The translations under genes and the position numbers were made by a program. The notes below the pieces were generated by a model, which worked only from the letters and a program-made list of their open reading frames with translations, had not been told where the DNA came from and ran no database searches. Source: Opitutaceae bacterium (lineage in GTDB: Bacteria > Verrucomicrobiota > Verrucomicrobiia > Opitutales > Opitutaceae). Taken from it: a stretch of 64,000 nucleotides of DNA. Below are positions 43,796 through 54,354 of the stretch, in pieces. The stretch lies in contig JAIXWY010000003.1 in the NCBI GenBank assembly GCA_027490995.1, positions 372,001 to 436,000 on the forward strand, given 5' to 3'. The stretch's first letter is position 1. Each line of letters starts with the position of its first letter.

Positions 43796-43990
43796 TTACT
43801 GCGCGAGCAGATTGTTGCGCGAGTGCTTGATCGTGCGGGTAACCGCGCGCTGGTGCTTGGCGGAGAGGCCGGTGTACTTGCGCGGGAGGATCTTGCCCGT
43901 GTCGGTGACGTAGCGGACCATCGCCTGCGGAGTCGTGAACGGAATCTCCGGGGGGGTGAGGCTGCGCTGGGTCTGTTCGTTGGTGCTCAT
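43796..43990 (-). CDS. rpsR: Small ribosomal subunit protein bS18
   Basis: This is a 64-residue protein whose core VRYVTDTGKILPRKYTGLSA and KHQRAVTRTIKHSRNNLLA matches bS18. It is shorter than E. coli bS18 (75) and lacks the cysteines found in zinc-binding forms. bS18 sits in the 30S platform next to bS6. No rpsF, ssb or rplI gene is adjacent, so the usual operon is split. The leader CCCTTCCCTTTCC shows no Shine-Dalgarno sequence. A strong intrinsic terminator follows. Confidence 0.95.
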   Translation of the reverse strand: MSTNEQTQRSLTPPEIPFTTPQAMVRYVTDTGKILPRKYTGLSAKHQRAVTRTIKHSRNNLLAQ

Positions 43991-44160
43991 GGAAAGGGAA
44001 GGGTCACCAAAACCCGGCCCGCTCAGGGTGTCAACCGGGTTTTCTCGCTCGATTCGCCCTCCTTTTGCCACCGGTCGGCGCTTGGTTAAATCGGTAAAAA
44101 ATGCGGCTTGCGCCCGACGCGGGTGGCCGAAGGGTAACGCCCACCCGATCGATCGTCTCC

Positions 44161-46002
<1,842 letters not shown>

Positions 46003-46066
46003 GCCGCATCGCCTGATCCGCGCTCCCGTTCCTCATCCCGATTCCCGCTCGATTCCGCTACCCGGC

Positions 46067-48169
46067 ATGCCTCCGCGCAAGACCTCCAAGGACGATCAAC
46101 CGGAACTCCCCTTCGTCGGCGCGCCCGCCGACGCCGCCGCAGGCGCGGCCGTGCCCGTGACGCCCCCCGCGTCGGCCGGCGCCCGTCCGCCGGCTCCGCC
46201 GGACTCCCCCGAGGCCGCAGACGGCGCGGGCGGCCAGGGTCCCGAGGCCCCGCTCGCCCGGAGCTACCGCGAGTGGTTCCTCGAGTACGCCAGCTATGTC
46301 ATCTTGGATCGCGCGGTGCCGCACATCGACGACGGCTTGAAGCCGGTCCAGCGGCGCATCCTCCACACGTTCTGGGAGCAGGATGACGGACGCTTCCACA
46401 AGGTCGCGAACATCGTCGGCGCCTGCATGCGGTTCCATCCTCACGGCGACGCCTCGATCGGTGCGGCCCTGGTCGGCATGGGCCAACGTGGTTTCCTCGT
46501 CGAGCCGCAGGGCAACTTCGGCAACGTGCTCACTGGCGACGAGGCGGCGGCGCCGCGCTACATCGAGGCGCGTCTGACCGCGTTCGCCCGCGAGGTGGTG
46601 TTCAATCCCAAGACCACCACGTGGCAGCTCAGCTACGATGGCCGCGCCAGGGAGCCCGTCACGCTGCCGGCGAAGTTCCCGCTCGTGCTCCTCGATGGCG
46701 CCGAGGGCATCGCCGTCGGTCTCTCCACGCGCATCCTGCCGCACAATTTCAACGATCTCTGCCGCGCGGCGATCAATCACCTGCAGGGAAAGCGATTCCG
46801 CATCTTCCCTGATTTCCCGACCGGCGGCATTGCTGACTTCTCCGAGTATAACGACGGCGAGCGGGGTGGTAAGGTGAAGGTGCGAGCCAAGATCGAGGTG
46901 CGTTCCAAGTACCAGCTCGCCATCACGGAGCTGCCCTACGGACGGACGACCGAGGCGTTGATCGAGTCCATCCTCGCCGCCAACGCCAAGGGCAAGATCA
47001 AGGTCAAGCACGTCGATGACAACACGTCGGAGAACGTCGAGATCCTCGTTCACTTGCCGCAGGGCGCGGACACGGACCAAGTCATCCGTCAGCTTTACGT
47101 CTTTTCCGACTGCGAGGTGTCGCTCTCTCCTGCGGCCTGCGTCATCGATCAGGACAAGCCGCTTTTTCTCGGCGTGTCCGAGATCCTCCGCCGCTCCGTC
47201 GACAAGACGGTGCAGCTGCTCAAGCGCGAGCTGGAGATCCGGCTCGAAGAGCTGGAGCAGCAGTGGCACTGGGACTCGCTGGAGCGCATCTTCATCGAGG
47301 AGCGGATCTATCGCCGGATCGAGAAGTCCCAGACCTGGGAGAGCGTGCTCGCGGAGATCCGTGAGGGACTCAAGCCCTTCCTCAAGCAGTTGCGGCGCGA
47401 GGTCACCGCCGACGACATCACGCGGCTAACCGAGATTCGGATCAAGCGCATCTCGGCGTACAACCGCTTCCAGGCGGATGAGGCGCTCAAGCGGATCGAG
47501 GCCGAGATCAAGGAGACCAAGCACCATCTCAAGCACCTCACTCCGTACGCGATCGCGTGGTTCGAGCGGCTGCAGGAGAAGTACGGCAAGGGTCAGAAGC
47601 GGCGTACGACCTACGACGAGATCGAACAGATCAAGGCTGCGGAGGTCGTCTCGGCCAACCAGCGACTCTACGTGAACCGCGAGGAGGGCTTCATCGGCCT
47701 CAACTGGCGCCAGCACGAATTCCTCACCGAGTGTACGATCCTCGACGATGTCGTCTGCTTCATGGCGGACGGTACCATGAAGGTGGCGCGCGTGGCCGAC
47801 AAGGTCTTCATGGGACGGGAGATTCTCCACGTGGCGGTATTGCCGAAGGAAGGAGATCGGGCCTTCTACACCATGATTTATCAGGACAAGGAGAGCGGGA
47901 AGGCGTTCGCCAAGAAGTTCCAGCTCGGCGGCGTCACCCGGGACAAGCTTTACCCGCTCGTGTCCAGCGAGGGTTCGCGGGTGGTGTTCCTCGACGTGGC
48001 CAAAACTGCGGAGACCACGACGCAGAAAGTCACGGTCACGCTCAGCGGCCGCTGCGCGGCGCGCGTGAAGGAATTCGTCTTCGATCTGTCCGAGTTGACG
48101 ATTGGTCAGCGCGGCGCGAAGGGTCTCACGGTCACCCAGTGGCCGATCCGTCAGGTGCGGCGCGCCTAG
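46067..48169 (+). CDS. parC: DNA topoisomerase IV subunit A
   Basis: This 700-residue type IIA subunit has the catalytic Tyr165 in APRYIEARLT and the tower and coiled-coil region around residues 385-480. Sequence is of the Bacteroidetes type: FHPHGDASIGAAL, QGNFGNVLTGDEAA, VFNPKTTTWQLSYDGR and EGIAVGLSTRILPHNF. The quinolone-contact positions equal to GyrA Ser83 and Asp87 are Ala129 and Ala133. The N-terminal 60 residues are Pro/Ala-rich and disordered. The C-terminal domain is short, without the GyrA box. With parE it should decatenate and relax chromosomes. Confidence 0.92.
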   Translation: MPPRKTSKDDQPELPFVGAPADAAAGAAVPVTPPASAGARPPAPPDSPEAADGAGGQGPEAPLARSYREWFLEYASYVILDRAVPHIDDGLKPVQRRILHTFWEQDDGRFHKVANIVGACMRFHPHGDASIGAALVGMGQRGFLVEPQGNFGNVLTGDEAAAPRYIEARLTAFAREVVFNPKTTTWQLSYDGRAREPVTLPAKFPLVLLDGAEGIAVGLSTRILPHNFNDLCRAAINHLQGKRFRIFPDFPTGGIADFSEYNDGERGGKVKVRAKIEVRSKYQLAITELPYGRTTEALIESILAANAKGKIKVKHVDDNTSENVEILVHLPQGADTDQVIRQLYVFSDCEVSLSPAACVIDQDKPLFLGVSEILRRSVDKTVQLLKRELEIRLEELEQQWHWDSLERIFIEERIYRRIEKSQTWESVLAEIREGLKPFLKQLRREVTADDITRLTEIRIKRISAYNRFQADEALKRIEAEIKETKHHLKHLTPYAIAWFERLQEKYGKGQKRRTTYDEIEQIKAAEVVSANQRLYVNREEGFIGLNWRQHEFLTECTILDDVVCFMADGTMKVARVADKVFMGREILHVAVLPKEGDRAFYTMIYQDKESGKAFAKKFQLGGVTRDKLYPLVSSEGSRVVFLDVAKTAETTTQKVTVTLSGRCAARVKEFVFDLSELTIGQRGAKGLTVTQWPIRQVRRA

Positions 48170-48178
48170 GCGCGCCGC
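48157..48178. repeat. 22-bp perfect palindrome over the parC stop codon
   Basis: Arms GCGGCGCGCCT and AGGCGCGCCGC are exact reverse complements meeting at the central CTAG, which includes the TAG stop of parC. A second hairpin-forming stretch with GCCGGC repeats follows within 30 nt. The pair may help transcript ending between convergent genes. There is no T-run. Confidence 0.7.
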
Positions 48179-48242
48179 CGGCTGGCCGTTCGGTGCCGGC
48201 CGGCTGTGAGTCGGCGACCGGTGCCTGAAGGGGCGCGGCGGT

Positions 48243-50474
48243 TCAGGGCTTGCCGACCGCGGGCTGCGCTGGGGTCGGGGCGGTGCTAGCAGTGGGAGCC
48301 CCTTCGGCCGTCGTACTTGGCGCGGCGGCTGCCGGGGCGGTCTGCCAGAAGTAATGACCGCGGCGCACTTGGTCGAAGCGCACGAGTCCGGCTCCGACCA
48401 GCAGTAGTACGGTGAAGACGATGATCATGCGGCGGCGGGCCGCGGCGGCGCGGTCGAGGTACGGATCGTCCAGGCGCCGCACGGTGCCAGGGGGAAGCGT
48501 GGCGCGTTGCGTGAGGCGGCTTCCGAGCGGTAGGTTGATCCGCACGCGACCGTTGATCGCCCAGCCGTTGCCTTCGAGGATCGGGCCAAGGGTGCGTTGC
48601 CGGATCTTGAGCCACGCGATGAGCATGGAGGGACCAGAAATCGCGGCAATCAAGCCGGCGAGCACCAAGGGGTACTGCCAAGGCTTCATGCCGAAGAGGT
48701 AGCCCAGCATGAGAGTGATCACGCTGACGGCGCCGGTGACGGCGACGCCGATCGCAGCGACCGCGCCGACGTCGACCTTGCGCGGCGCCTCGGGGGCGCG
48801 CTGCTTGTCGAGGTGAGCCGCGGTTTCGGCCGCGGTGGTCAGGCGATGGTGTGAGGCCGCGTCGGCCGCGGCGGCACGGCGGGCCACTTGTTCCTCGACG
48901 AGTCGGACGAGTTTCTTGTACGGCGCCGAGAACGCTTGGCGGATGCTGATGGGGTTATCGACGATACTCGTAATCGTGGCGTCCCAGTCTCGGCCTTGAC
49001 GGTCGATGAAAACGCCGTTGCGGCCGACGAACAGGTAGTCGCTGTCGCCCTGCGTGAAGCAAGCCGCGATCTTCGCCGGAGTGCAGCCCGCGCGGCGGAG
49101 GTCGCAGTAGGCAATGTAGGCCTTGCTCATCGCGGCCAGAGGGCTCGGGCCATCGACGTAGATGCAGAAGTGAGTGCTCCGAGTATCAAGGTACAGCGTG
49201 CCAGCCTGGAAGATCGCAGGGCGATCCGGCGCGTAGAAGTCCTCGAAGTTGACGAAATTGCGCAGCAGCGTCCCAAAATCGCGGGTCAGCCGCAGCAGGC
49301 GTGCCACGTCGGGCAAGGCGTCGAAGTGGGGGCCGGCCGCGAGGTCGCGAGCGATGAGCGCGGCGAGGGGCTCGCGGAGATTGGCGGCCAGCAAGGCGCG
49401 AATGCGTTCCATCCCGAGCGACTCGACGCGGGCTCCGGCCTTGGCGGCGACGTGCGCGTCGAAGGCGGCGATCCGGCGTTCCAGTTCCCGCCACTCCGTC
49501 TCCGTAAGCGCGGCCTTTCCGGCGCCGTAGAGGGGGGCCACCGCGTCGCGTCGCAGGGTTTCCACTGCGGCGGACCAAGCCGGGTTGATCCCGTCGATGA
49601 GGGGTAGGGAGCGCCCGGGTTCAACGTGGGCGAGAGGGAAGGAGGTGAGAGTCGCGGTACCGGTGGTCAGTGACTGGGCGGCCAGCGCGGCGTAGTCCGC
49701 GACGTCGCGGTTGAGCGGCGCAGCGGCGCGGGCGTCGAATTGCGCTAGGCGGGTGCGCGTGAAGTAGTCCTCGACCTTCGCCCGGATGGCGGCCAACGCG
49801 GCGCTGGCAGCCTCGGTGCCGTCGCCGAATCGACGAACCTCCGCGGAGGACCCGCGAGTATGCCACGCTTCGTAGGCTGCCAGTTCAACGAGGAAGGCAT
49901 CGATCAACGCCTGATCCACGCCCAGTTCGCCGGACCGGTCGGGCTTGCCGCCGAGGCACGTCACCGCGTCGGCGATGGCGCTGCGGAGAGACGGGTCTGC
50001 CGTGCTGCTGGGCACGATCACGCCGTCACCGTTGAATGCAGCAGCGCGCAGGGCGTCGGCCGAACGCTCGGCCTCCTCGAGCGAGATTTCCGCTGCGGCG
50101 CTCCGTCCCAGTGCCGCGAGGAGGGAGACCGCCGCCGCCAGCAGGGCGCGGCCCTCATCGGTGTCCTGGCGCAGGGCGGAGAGCGGCAGGGTGGCGCGGC
50201 CCGAGAGGAGGAGCGCCACGTCTCCGAGGCGACGCGCGCTCCACTCGATCGCGGCGAGCAGATCCGCGACGCGGATGCGAGCGTCGCCGTCGTGGTCGAG
50301 CAAGGAGAGGGTTGTCTCCGGCAACTCCAGGCCTCGGGTCGGACAACTCAGCGCCACCCATAGCTTGGGGTCCAGCTCCTTGAGATGCAGGAGGTCGGCC
50401 GCGGTGGAGAGCGTGACTTGATCAAGTCCGCCAAGGCGGCGGAAGGTCCAGATGTGGGCGGATTTGGAGAGCAT
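48243..50474 (-). CDS. Large EF-hand-like membrane protein of unknown function
   Basis: This 743-residue protein has no recognised family. Near the N-terminus is a calcium-binding-type loop LLDHDGDARIRVADLL (Asp60, 62, 64 and 71), and a second candidate loop at FNGDGVIVPS. The middle (about 150-500) is soluble, helical and Ala-rich, with a conserved-looking patch NFVNFEDFYAPDRPAIFQAG. Near the C-terminus are three hydrophobic helices (about 575-595, 600-620 and 690-710), then a Pro/Ala/Thr-rich tail. The domain order suggests a Ca-responsive protein anchored in the inner membrane with its bulk on one side, but this is inference. It is convergent with parC. Confidence 0.85.
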   Translation of the reverse strand: MLSKSAHIWTFRRLGGLDQVTLSTAADLLHLKELDPKLWVALSCPTRGLELPETTLSLLDHDGDARIRVADLLAAIEWSARRLGDVALLLSGRATLPLSALRQDTDEGRALLAAAVSLLAALGRSAAAEISLEEAERSADALRAAAFNGDGVIVPSSTADPSLRSAIADAVTCLGGKPDRSGELGVDQALIDAFLVELAAYEAWHTRGSSAEVRRFGDGTEAASAALAAIRAKVEDYFTRTRLAQFDARAAAPLNRDVADYAALAAQSLTTGTATLTSFPLAHVEPGRSLPLIDGINPAWSAAVETLRRDAVAPLYGAGKAALTETEWRELERRIAAFDAHVAAKAGARVESLGMERIRALLAANLREPLAALIARDLAAGPHFDALPDVARLLRLTRDFGTLLRNFVNFEDFYAPDRPAIFQAGTLYLDTRSTHFCIYVDGPSPLAAMSKAYIAYCDLRRAGCTPAKIAACFTQGDSDYLFVGRNGVFIDRQGRDWDATITSIVDNPISIRQAFSAPYKKLVRLVEEQVARRAAAADAASHHRLTTAAETAAHLDKQRAPEAPRKVDVGAVAAIGVAVTGAVSVITLMLGYLFGMKPWQYPLVLAGLIAAISGPSMLIAWLKIRQRTLGPILEGNGWAINGRVRINLPLGSRLTQRATLPPGTVRRLDDPYLDRAAAARRRMIIVFTVLLLVGAGLVRFDQVRRGHYFWQTAPAAAAPSTTAEGAPTASTAPTPAQPAVGKP

Positions 50475-50567
50475 CGGGGTGAGCAGTAAGTGGATACGGT
50501 TTTACTGCCAACCCTTTGGCTTGGCAACTGTCGAACGTGCGCCGCGGCGTGGACAGAGCCCTTCCGC

Positions 50568-52061
50568 CTAGTGCCGTGGCGGGAAAGTCACGCCCCGCAT
50601 GTCTCCGGTTTCGATGAAGCGCTGGTGAAACGTAAACGCCTCGGCCAGGGTCTGCGGGGTTTGCCCGTCGCGGGTACGCTCCACGTAGGTGTGAAGGGCC
50701 TCGCGGAAGTCCGGATGCGCGCAGCGATCGGCGATGAGCACCGCGCGTTGATGGGGAGATTTTCCACGGAGGTCGGCCACGCCTTGGTCGGTGATGATCA
50801 CTTGCACGGAGTGCTCGCTGTGATCTGCGTGGGAGACCAGCGGCACGATCGTGGAGATGCGGCCGCCTTTCTGGAGAGCGGGACAGACAAAGATCGAGAG
50901 GAAGGCATTGCGCGTAAAGTCCCCGGACCCGCCGATTCCGTTCATCAGGCTTCGGCCGAGCACGTGCGTCGAGTTGACGTTGCCGAAGAGGTCCGCCTCG
51001 AGCGCGGCATTGATGGAGATGATGCCGAGCCGACGGATGATTTCCGGATGGTTGGAGATCTCCTGCGGGCGGAGCACGAGGCGCGGTCGGTAAAAGTCGA
51101 GGTGGCGCAAGAACTCAGCGTTCATCGCTGGACTGACCGCGATCGCGGTGGTGCTGGCGAAGGTCAGTTTACCGGAGCGGAGCAGCGGGAACACGGCATC
51201 CTGCAGTACCTCGGAGTACATCTCGAAGGGAGGGATGTCCGGATGCTCGCCCATCGCGGCCAGGACGCCGTTGGCAATGTCCCCGACGCCCGACTGAATT
51301 GGTAGGAAAGGCGACGGAATGGTGCCCCGGCGGCGTTCTATCGCGAGGAATTCGGCCACGTTGCGCCCGATCTTCTGGTGGATCTCACTTGGTGCCGCGA
51401 CGCTGCAGCATTCATCGGATAGGTGGGTCTCGACGACGCCCGCGATCTTGGCGGGGTGAATCCTTACCACGGTCTCACCGATGCGTCCGCGGACGTTGAA
51501 CAGTGGGATCTCTCGCCGATGCGGTGGATCGAGCGGTTCGTAGATGTCGTGGAGACCGTGGAGACTGGGCGAGTGGGCGCGGTTGAGCTCGATGATCACG
51601 CGGTCCGCGGTGTGGCAGAAGGTTGGCGTGGCGCCGACGGAGGTCGTGAGCACGATCTCGCCGTTCGGCCGCACGTCGCAGGCTTCGACGACCGCCCAGC
51701 GCATTCGGCCGAGAAAGCCGTAGCGGACGGACTGCGGGAGCATCGACAAGTGCATGTCGAAGAACTGGACCTCGCCGGCGTTGATTTTGCGGCGGAGGTC
51801 GGGGTCTGACTGGTAGGGTGTCCGGAAGAGCACGGCATCGGCCCGGGCCAATTCGCCATCGAGCGACGGGCCAGTGGAGGCGCCGGTGATGACCCCGACA
51901 CGGAATGGGCGACCGGCCGCGTGTTCGGCACGGGCCCGGCGGGCGAGGGCTTGGGGAACGGCCTTGGCGGCTCCGGCGGGCGTGAAGCCGCTAAAGCCGA
52001 TGATGTCGCGCTCTGCAATGAGCGCGGCCGCTTCGTCAGCGGTCAGCGTGGGAAAGGTCAT
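50568..52061 (-). CDS. Class I CoA-transferase (succinyl-CoA:acetate or acetyl-CoA hydrolase type)
   Basis: This 497-residue protein is of the AarC/Cat1/ACH1 family. Motifs include GFSGFTPAGAAKAVP, VGVITGASTGPSLDGEL, QSGVGDIANGVL and SINAALEADLFGNVNSTHV. The Glu in FEMYSEVLQD (about 284) probably matches the active-site Glu that forms a CoA thioester. In acetic acid bacteria AarC replaces succinyl-CoA synthetase; in other organisms members detoxify acetate. A 2-oxoglutarate dehydrogenase gene set producing succinyl-CoA is 8 kb away, so a role in the citric acid cycle is plausible. Substrates are not certain. Confidence 0.88.
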   Translation of the reverse strand: MTFPTLTADEAAALIAERDIIGFSGFTPAGAAKAVPQALARRARAEHAAGRPFRVGVITGASTGPSLDGELARADAVLFRTPYQSDPDLRRKINAGEVQFFDMHLSMLPQSVRYGFLGRMRWAVVEACDVRPNGEIVLTTSVGATPTFCHTADRVIIELNRAHSPSLHGLHDIYEPLDPPHRREIPLFNVRGRIGETVVRIHPAKIAGVVETHLSDECCSVAAPSEIHQKIGRNVAEFLAIERRRGTIPSPFLPIQSGVGDIANGVLAAMGEHPDIPPFEMYSEVLQDAVFPLLRSGKLTFASTTAIAVSPAMNAEFLRHLDFYRPRLVLRPQEISNHPEIIRRLGIISINAALEADLFGNVNSTHVLGRSLMNGIGGSGDFTRNAFLSIFVCPALQKGGRISTIVPLVSHADHSEHSVQVIITDQGVADLRGKSPHQRAVLIADRCAHPDFREALHTYVERTRDGQTPQTLAEAFTFHQRFIETGDMRGVTFPPRH

Positions 52062-52183
52062 GAAGAGAAACCGACGTGGCGTCGGTCTTCCCAGCTTATC
52101 GACCCGCGGCGGGTTGAAAAACGCAGCGGTTGCCGGACCCTGTGCAGATCTTGGCCCGGCAGGGCGGTCGCTCTCGATCTCGC

Positions 52184-52705
52184 CTAGTTCAGATGCCAGA
52201 TCGTGGCGTTGAGCACGGTGGCGAACGATACCCAGAGCAGGTAGGGCAGCCAGAGCCAGCCGGCGACGGGGTCGATACGACGAAAACGCCCAAACAGCCA
52301 GGCCAGCAGACTCCAGAGTATCAGGATCTCAATCAGGGCGGCACCCGGATTGCGCAGGCCAAAAAAGAGCAGGGACCACGCGGCGTTCAGGACGAGTTGA
52401 ATGCCATGTCCGACGAGTGCACCGCGGGCTCCGGCGACCTCGCGTCGGCGCCAGATGCGCCACGCTGCGATAGCCATGAGGACGTAAAGGACGGTCCAGA
52501 CCGGGCCGAAGACCCAGCTCGGTGGGTTCCAGTCCGGCTTGGCCAGCGTCGGATACCACGAGCGTACATTCGCAGCCGTGGCCAGTCCCCCGATGGCGCT
52601 GGCGGCAAACGAGGCCAGCAGCAGGAGCACCAGCGCGAGCCACGCGCGCGGCCGGGTTGGCTGGGCTGCGGGCATGGACGCGGACATCGGGGAGGGAGCG
52701 CTCAT
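52184..52705 (-). CDS. tspO: TspO/MBR-family tryptophan-rich sensory protein
   Basis: This 173-residue membrane protein has five predicted helices and the TspO hallmarks WYPTLAKPDWNPPSWVFGPV and WTVLYVLMAIAAWRIW, then QLVLNAAWSLLFFGL and YLLWVSFATVLNATIWHLN. The Trp-rich faces bind porphyrins and cholesterol-like ligands in known members. Bacterial TspO proteins act in porphyrin handling or stress responses. rpiB lies directly upstream, 13 nt away on the same strand. Confidence 0.93.
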   Translation of the reverse strand: MSAPSPMSASMPAAQPTRPRAWLALVLLLLASFAASAIGGLATAANVRSWYPTLAKPDWNPPSWVFGPVWTVLYVLMAIAAWRIWRRREVAGARGALVGHGIQLVLNAAWSLLFFGLRNPGAALIEILILWSLLAWLFGRFRRIDPVAGWLWLPYLLWVSFATVLNATIWHLN

Positions 52706-52717
52706 GGAGTGGGGCTG

Positions 52718-53164
52718 CTAAGCGTCGATCTTCCGGACCCGCGGGATATGTCGACCGCCTTCGAACTCAGTCGCGAGCCAGACCCGGACAATCTTGAGGG
52801 CTTCTTCCTCGCTGACCGTCCGCTCGCCCAGCGAGAGACAGTTGGCATCGTTGTGGGAGCGGTTCCAGATCGCGACTTGTTCGTTCCAGCAGAGCCCGCA
52901 GCGCACCCCCGGGACTCGGTTCGCGACGATGGCCTCGCCATTTCCTGAGCCACCGAGAACGATGCCGCGCTCGTACTCGCCCCGCGCCACAGCCTGCGCG
53001 ACGGGGCGGATGAAGTCCGGATAGTCACAGCTCGCGTCCGAGTGAGTCCCAAAATCCCGGACGGTGTGTCCCTCGGCGAAGAGCATGGCCTTGATGGCCT
53101 CCTTGTAGCGGAAACCGGCGTGGTCGGAACCGATCGCGATCGTGAACGTTTTGCTCGTACTCAT
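52718..53164 (-). CDS. rpiB: Ribose-5-phosphate isomerase B
   Basis: ATG 53164 gives 148 residues beginning TIAIGSDHAGFRYKEAIKAM, the RpiB signature. The catalytic loop is LGGSGNGEAIVANRV, with Glu77 in place of the Cys base of E. coli RpiB, the same arrangement as the mycobacterial enzyme. HNDANCLSLGERTVSEEEAL is typical near the C-terminus. It interconverts ribose 5-phosphate and ribulose 5-phosphate, or possibly related aldoses. The gene is divergent from a lipoprotein gene. Confidence 0.94.
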   Translation of the reverse strand: MSTSKTFTIAIGSDHAGFRYKEAIKAMLFAEGHTVRDFGTHSDASCDYPDFIRPVAQAVARGEYERGIVLGGSGNGEAIVANRVPGVRCGLCWNEQVAIWNRSHNDANCLSLGERTVSEEEALKIVRVWLATEFEGGRHIPRVRKIDA

Positions 53165-53266
53165 GCGGGGACGCGGAAAGGGGAGGTGAATGCGGTTGAG
53201 TTCGCCGGGTGACGGGTCGACCGTGATGTTCGCGGCTGCGTGCCGGTCGCGCAAAGCCAAAACAAG

Positions 53267-53665
53267 ATGTCACCCCGACTGTCCAGTGCCGTCCCCGGCC
53301 TGATCCATGCCGCATGGCGGTTCGCACGGCCGCGGCGCGGCCCGTGGTGGCTGGCGGTGGTCGGGTTGCTCGTCGGGTTGGTGGGCTGTGCGTCTCCGGG
53401 GCGGGAGAGCTCGGGGGCGGATGCGCCCGCCGCGCCAGGCTGGAGGGAGGTTCGCATCGGCGCGATTCCGCTGGGCGCGACGGTCGACCAAGTTCGTGCC
53501 GCGCTGGGCGATCCCTCGGGGATCGTGCGCGAATCGGTGGGCGTCGAGTACTGGAGCTTTCCAGAAGGTCGGGCTGCCTGGCCCGAGGCGGCTGGGGCCG
53601 CGGTGCGGGTGCTTTGGCGGGACGGTCGCGTGACGGCGATCGAGGTCGCGCTCCCGCGATCCTAG
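53267..53665 (+). CDS. Small lipoprotein with BamE-like C-terminal pattern
   Basis: This 132-residue protein has a signal peptide and lipobox LVGC (Cys41) in VGLLVGLVGCASPG. The mature part VRIGAIPLGATVDQVRAALG and DPSGIVRESVGVEYWSFPEG resembles the BamE/SmpA fold (start GxxxxxVxxxLGxP, then a Trp/aromatic strand), as seen in many small outer-membrane lipoproteins. A specific function is not assigned. The gene overlaps the HAD phosphatase by four bases at the shared CTAG, each stop reading TAG on its own strand. Confidence 0.7.
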   Translation: MSPRLSSAVPGLIHAAWRFARPRRGPWWLAVVGLLVGLVGCASPGRESSGADAPAAPGWREVRIGAIPLGATVDQVRAALGDPSGIVRESVGVEYWSFPEGRAAWPEAAGAAVRVLWRDGRVTAIEVALPRS

Positions 53666-54354
53666 GTCCTCAGGGCGTCCCAGAACCGCGCGGCGTCGCT
53701 GAGATCAGGCAGGAAGGCATCAGGCCGATGGTCTCGGAGTACGTCGGCGTCAGAGTGGCCTGTGGCGACGGCAAGGGTGCGTGCTCCGATGGCACGGCCG
53801 CAGGCGATGTCGTGGGGCGTGTCTCCGATGATCCACGTTTTCTCGGGTGCGAACGTCACGCCATGGTGTTCGCGAGCGCGGCGCAGCGCGAAGGGCCCGA
53901 GCTCATTGCGCAGTTCGTGGTCATCGGCGAAGGCTCCGAAGGCGAACGTGTCCCACAGGCCGTGACGCGCCAGCTTGATCTCGGCGCCGCGCCGCCGATT
54001 TCCGGTGAGTAGACCCTGCGCCACATGGGGCCGGGCTGCCGCTTCGGCGAGCCGCTCTGCTACGCCGGGAAGCACCCGTGATGTGGAACGTTGTAGTTCG
54101 GCCGGCAGTGCCTCGAGGTACGCGGACGTATAGGCCGCCATCGTCTCCGGGGTGTCGGGAAGCCCGAACTTCTCGAAGATTCGGCGCATGATCCAAGGGT
54201 CGGTGCGCCCGCCGAAGTCAATGTCCTCCAGCGAGCCGTCGATGCCGAACCGCACGGCGAGGGCGGTGCGCAGCGCGCGCATGCCGGCGCCGCCGGAGGC
54301 GAGCAGGGTGCCGTCGATGTCCCAGAGGAGAAGAAGGTGCGGAGAGGAACTCAT
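53662..54354 (-). CDS. HAD-superfamily hydrolase (phosphoglycolate phosphatase-like)
   Basis: ATG 54354 gives 230 residues; the open frame continues 56 codons upstream without similarity. HAD motif I is LLWDIDGTLL (Asp12, Asp14), motif II GLLTGN, motif III Lys region in ALRRAREHHG and motif IV WIIGDTPHDIACGRA. A helical cap (about 25-95) lies between I and II. This is a phosphatase of the beta-phosphoglucomutase/phosphoglycolate group; substrate unknown. It is convergent with the lipoprotein gene. Confidence 0.88.
   Translation of the reverse strand: MSSSPHLLLLWDIDGTLLASGGAGMRALRTALAVRFGIDGSLEDIDFGGRTDPWIMRRIFEKFGLPDTPETMAAYTSAYLEALPAELQRSTSRVLPGVAERLAEAAARPHVAQGLLTGNRRRGAEIKLARHGLWDTFAFGAFADDHELRNELGPFALRRAREHHGVTFAPEKTWIIGDTPHDIACGRAIGARTLAVATGHSDADVLRDHRPDAFLPDLSDAARFWDALRT

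Noticed and set aside
46058..47269. 403-residue minus-strand open frame opposite parC
   Set aside because: Antisense shadow of a conserved gene, with no family signature.
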